From: Candidatus Omnitrophota bacterium
Lineage (GTDB): Bacteria; Omnitrophota; Gorgyraeia; Gorgyraeales; Gorgyraeaceae
NCBI GenBank assembly: GCA_018817035.1
Contig: JAHIUV010000109.1
Location: forward strand, 1-6,877
Reading direction: 5' to 3'
DNA length: 6,877 nt
In this document: positions 4,931 to 6,877 of the stretch, piece by piece
Layout of the letters: each line of letters opens with the position of its first letter
How positions within the stretch are numbered: position 1 is the first letter of the stretch
The notes under the pieces: generated by a model
The model's database searches: none
Told to the model about the DNA's origin: nothing
Seen by the model: only the letters and a program-made list of their open reading frames with translations
Translations under genes and position numbers: made by a program

Positions 4931-6680
4931 GATAAGCTTCGCGATGGGGCTGCATTTTCACCAGCCTGTCGGGAACTTTGACGAGATCCTTGAACGCGCT
5001 TACCGCAATTGCTATAAACCTTTTCTTGAAGTCTTTTCAAAATACCCTGATATAAAAATTAATTTTCATTTTTCAGGCAACCTCCTGGATTATTTCGGCG
5101 AGAAGTATCCTGAGTTTCTGGATAAGGCCGCGCGGCTCGTGGATAGCGGACGAGTTGAAATAATGGGAGGCGGTTATTACGAGCCTGTTTTTCAGGTGAT
5201 ACCAAAAAACGACAGGCTGGGCCAATTGCGCATGATGTCTGAATATTGCGCGGAGAGGTTTGGCAAAGATCCCAGGGGCATGTGGCTGCCTGAGCGGGTG
5301 TGGTCTCCGGAGTTAGCGTCCGATATTCGTGCCTGCGGCATGAAATATACAGTACTGGATGACTGGCATCTTATCAAGGCAGGGCTGGACCCTGACGAAA
5401 TTTTTAATTATTTTACTACAGGTGATGGAGACGCTAAATTAGCGATTTTTCCGTCTTTAAAGGCTTTGCGTTATTCTATTCCTTTTAAGGCCCCGCGCAA
5501 GACTATCAGTTATTTGAAGAAAACAGCCAGAGGCAGGAAGAATATACTTTTTACTTATGGGGATGACGCGGAGAAATTCGGCGAGTGGCCATGGACATAT
5601 AAATTGGTCTATCAAAAAGGCTGGCTGGATAATTTTTTCAAAGAACTCACAAGGAACAGGGACTGGCTGGAGACGGTTACTTTTTCCGGATACATGGATT
5701 CCCATCCGCCGAAAGGGAATGTTTCTGTTCCCGAGGCATCTTATGAGGAAATGGAAGGATGGTCCGGCGGTTCGTGGAAGAATTTTTTATTAAAATATCC
5801 GGAGTCGAACCAGATGCATAAAAGAATGATGTATGTCAGCGAAAGGATCTCCGGCACTGAAAAAAATAATACAGACCCGGAAATATCGAAAAAGATACTT
5901 CCGGCGCGCAAAGAATTATACAAGGCCCAGACAAACTGCGCGTACTGGCATGGTGTTTTTGGCGGCATATATTTTTATCATTTAAGGAGCGCGATATATG
6001 AGCACCTTATAAAAGCTGATAATATTATCGACGGAATACAAGGAAGCGGCTTATCGGTCAAAGAAGAAGATTTTTATGGTAATGGCGAGAATATTATTAT
6101 TTGCGGGAATAAGGATTTTTTCATGTCAATAGACCCATGGCGTGGCGGCGTAATAAGGGAGATCGACTATAAGCCGGATTCAGTTAATCTGATAAATACC
6201 CTTGCCAGGCGTAAAGAGGATTATCATGATAAAGTGATCGATAAATTAAACAATAAAAAAGCCTCAGGCCCTCTCAGATTTTACGAGGCAATGAAGTCAG
6301 TTGACCCGCGAATAAGAAAGGGCATCTTTTATGACAGGTATCCACGGTCATTCCTGGTGGATCATTTTATAAAAGAAGATATAACCAAAGAATCTTTTGA
6401 GAATTGCGATTATGCGGACGCCGGGGATTTTTCAATAGCTTCTTACAGTGTAAAACTTAAGGACAATGGAGTCGTCATGGAACGCGAAGGTAAAGTCTCG
6501 GGTATCCCAGTATTCATAAGGAAGGAAATATATATTTTGCCGGAGAAAAAGATCGAGGCAAGATACTCTATTATAAATAAAGGTACTGATGTCCTGGATA
6601 CGCGGTTTGGGACAGAGATCAACTTAACAATGCCGTATGCTGATTCTGAAAGATATTCTTTTAAAAGAGAGAATAGTTAG
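4914..6680 (+). CDS. GH57 alpha-amylase / 4-alpha-glucanotransferase, ended by in-frame TAG
   Basis: The open part is 588 aa. It resembles GH57 enzymes of the Thermococcus litoralis 4-alpha-glucanotransferase / Pyrococcus alpha-amylase type, which cut and transfer alpha-1,4-glucans. GH57 signatures in order are LHFHQP (13-18), GGGYYEP (85-91), WLPERVW (124-130) with nucleophile E127, and YGDDAEKFG (215-223) holding the acid/base Asp. A helical region typical of DUF1925 (about 330-370, including AYWHGVFGGIYFYHLRSA) and the start of a DUF1926-like beta domain (about 390 on) follow. No signal peptide is visible, so it is probably intracellular. I chose ATG 4914 because it leaves a short, family-like N-terminus and overlaps glgA by 17 bp; GTG 4869 and ATG 4944 are alternatives. 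TAG 6678-6680 stops it inside the C-terminal domain, and matching sequence continues after it. The catalytic domain is complete, so activity may survive. Confidence 0.88.
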   Translation: MPICNKISFAMGLHFHQPVGNFDEILERAYRNCYKPFLEVFSKYPDIKINFHFSGNLLDYFGEKYPEFLDKAARLVDSGRVEIMGGGYYEPVFQVIPKNDRLGQLRMMSEYCAERFGKDPRGMWLPERVWSPELASDIRACGMKYTVLDDWHLIKAGLDPDEIFNYFTTGDGDAKLAIFPSLKALRYSIPFKAPRKTISYLKKTARGRKNILFTYGDDAEKFGEWPWTYKLVYQKGWLDNFFKELTRNRDWLETVTFSGYMDSHPPKGNVSVPEASYEEMEGWSGGSWKNFLLKYPESNQMHKRMMYVSERISGTEKNNTDPEISKKILPARKELYKAQTNCAYWHGVFGGIYFYHLRSAIYEHLIKADNIIDGIQGSGLSVKEEDFYGNGENIIICGNKDFFMSIDPWRGGVIREIDYKPDSVNLINTLARRKEDYHDKVIDKLNNKKASGPLRFYEAMKSVDPRIRKGIFYDRYPRSFLVDHFIKEDITKESFENCDYADAGDFSIASYSVKLKDNGVVMEREGKVSGIPVFIRKEIYILPEKKIEARYSIINKGTDVLDTRFGTEINLTMPYADSERYSFKRENS

Positions 6681-6877
6681 TTCAATATTAAGGATTCCGA
6701 TAATGGATTAAGTATGGGTTTTGATTTCTCAGGGGATCCTGAAAAAATATGGGACTTCCCGGTAATGACAGTATCCCAGACAGAGCGTTCATATGACCTG
6801 AATTACCAGTCAACCTGTGTATTTCCTATCTGGCGCCTGAACTTAACCCCGGGCAAAGAACAAACCCTATCAATAAC
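6681..6877 (+). pseudogene. In-frame continuation of GH57 C-terminal domain beyond the TAG
   Basis: Directly after the TAG the same frame stays open for 65 codons to the window edge. It reads like the rest of the GH57 C-terminal domain, beginning FNIKDSDNGLSMGF and including PVMTVSQTERSYDLNYQST and FPIWRLNLTPG; the TVSQ-E...Y-QST / W-L-L-PG pattern is familiar from this domain. No start codon with a ribosome binding site suits a separate gene. It is therefore the separated 3' part of the same gene, either through a nonsense mutation, a sequence error, or a TAG that is read through. The true end lies outside the window. Confidence 0.75.

Noticed and set aside
5557..5793. 78-codon plus-strand open frame within the GH57 gene
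   Set aside because: It lies out of frame inside conserved GH57 catalytic sequence and has no family features.
6713..6877. ATG at 6713 as the start of a separate downstream gene
   Set aside because: It is in frame with, and part of, the GH57 C-terminal domain and has no ribosome binding site.

Overview
This window carries five consecutive plus-strand genes of central sugar and alpha-glucan metabolism. In order they are two tandem galactose-1-phosphate uridylyltransferase (GalT) homologues, a glyceraldehyde-3-phosphate dehydrogenase (gap), an ADP-glucose-type glycogen/starch synthase (glgA, GT5) and a GH57 alpha-amylase / 4-alpha-glucanotransferase. The GH57 gene is interrupted by an in-frame TAG near its 3' end and then runs out of the window. 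The gene style is bacterial: sigma-70-like promoter, Shine-Dalgarno at gap, GT5 GlgA. The combination of paired GalTs, glgA and GH57, the frequent ATA/AGG codons, and the TTCTCGA...TCGAA dispersed repeats suggest an uncultured lineage such as Candidatus Omnitrophota or a relative. That placement is inference from gene style and is not proven by the sequence.

Layout. Positions 1-199 are non-coding and hold a 43-bp element repeated twice with an exact 50-bp period, then a near-consensus promoter (TTGACT, 17 bp, TATAAT) only 11 bp before the galT1 ATG, which implies a leaderless or nearly leaderless mRNA. galT1 (200-1231) and galT2 (1232-2227) abut with zero spacing. The 215-bp gap at 2228-2442 holds two more diverged copies of the same repeat in inverted orientation (a potential long hairpin), a shared downstream tail, a small leader hairpin and a strong Shine-Dalgarno for gap (2443-3453). 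The 67-bp spacer at 3454-3520 is mostly filled by a 13-bp perfect inverted repeat. glgA (3521-4930) then overlaps the GH57 gene (4914 onwards) by 17 bp.

Function. gap works at the triose-phosphate level of glycolysis/gluconeogenesis. GlgA elongates alpha-1,4-glucan from a nucleotide-glucose donor, and the GH57 enzyme trims or rearranges alpha-glucan. The GalT pair handles hexose-1-phosphate/nucleotide-sugar exchange. No galK or galE is seen within the window, so the GalTs may serve the nucleotide-glucose pool rather than a classic galactose operon (inference).

Most notable points: galT1 keeps the zinc ligands but has Arg where the nucleophilic His of the GalT HxHxQ motif should be, while galT2 has an intact motif; the GH57 reading frame is cut by one TAG yet continues with recognisable family sequence; galT1 appears leaderless; a mobile-looking repeat family sits ahead of both promoter regions. 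I see no wholly undescribed multi-gene system here.
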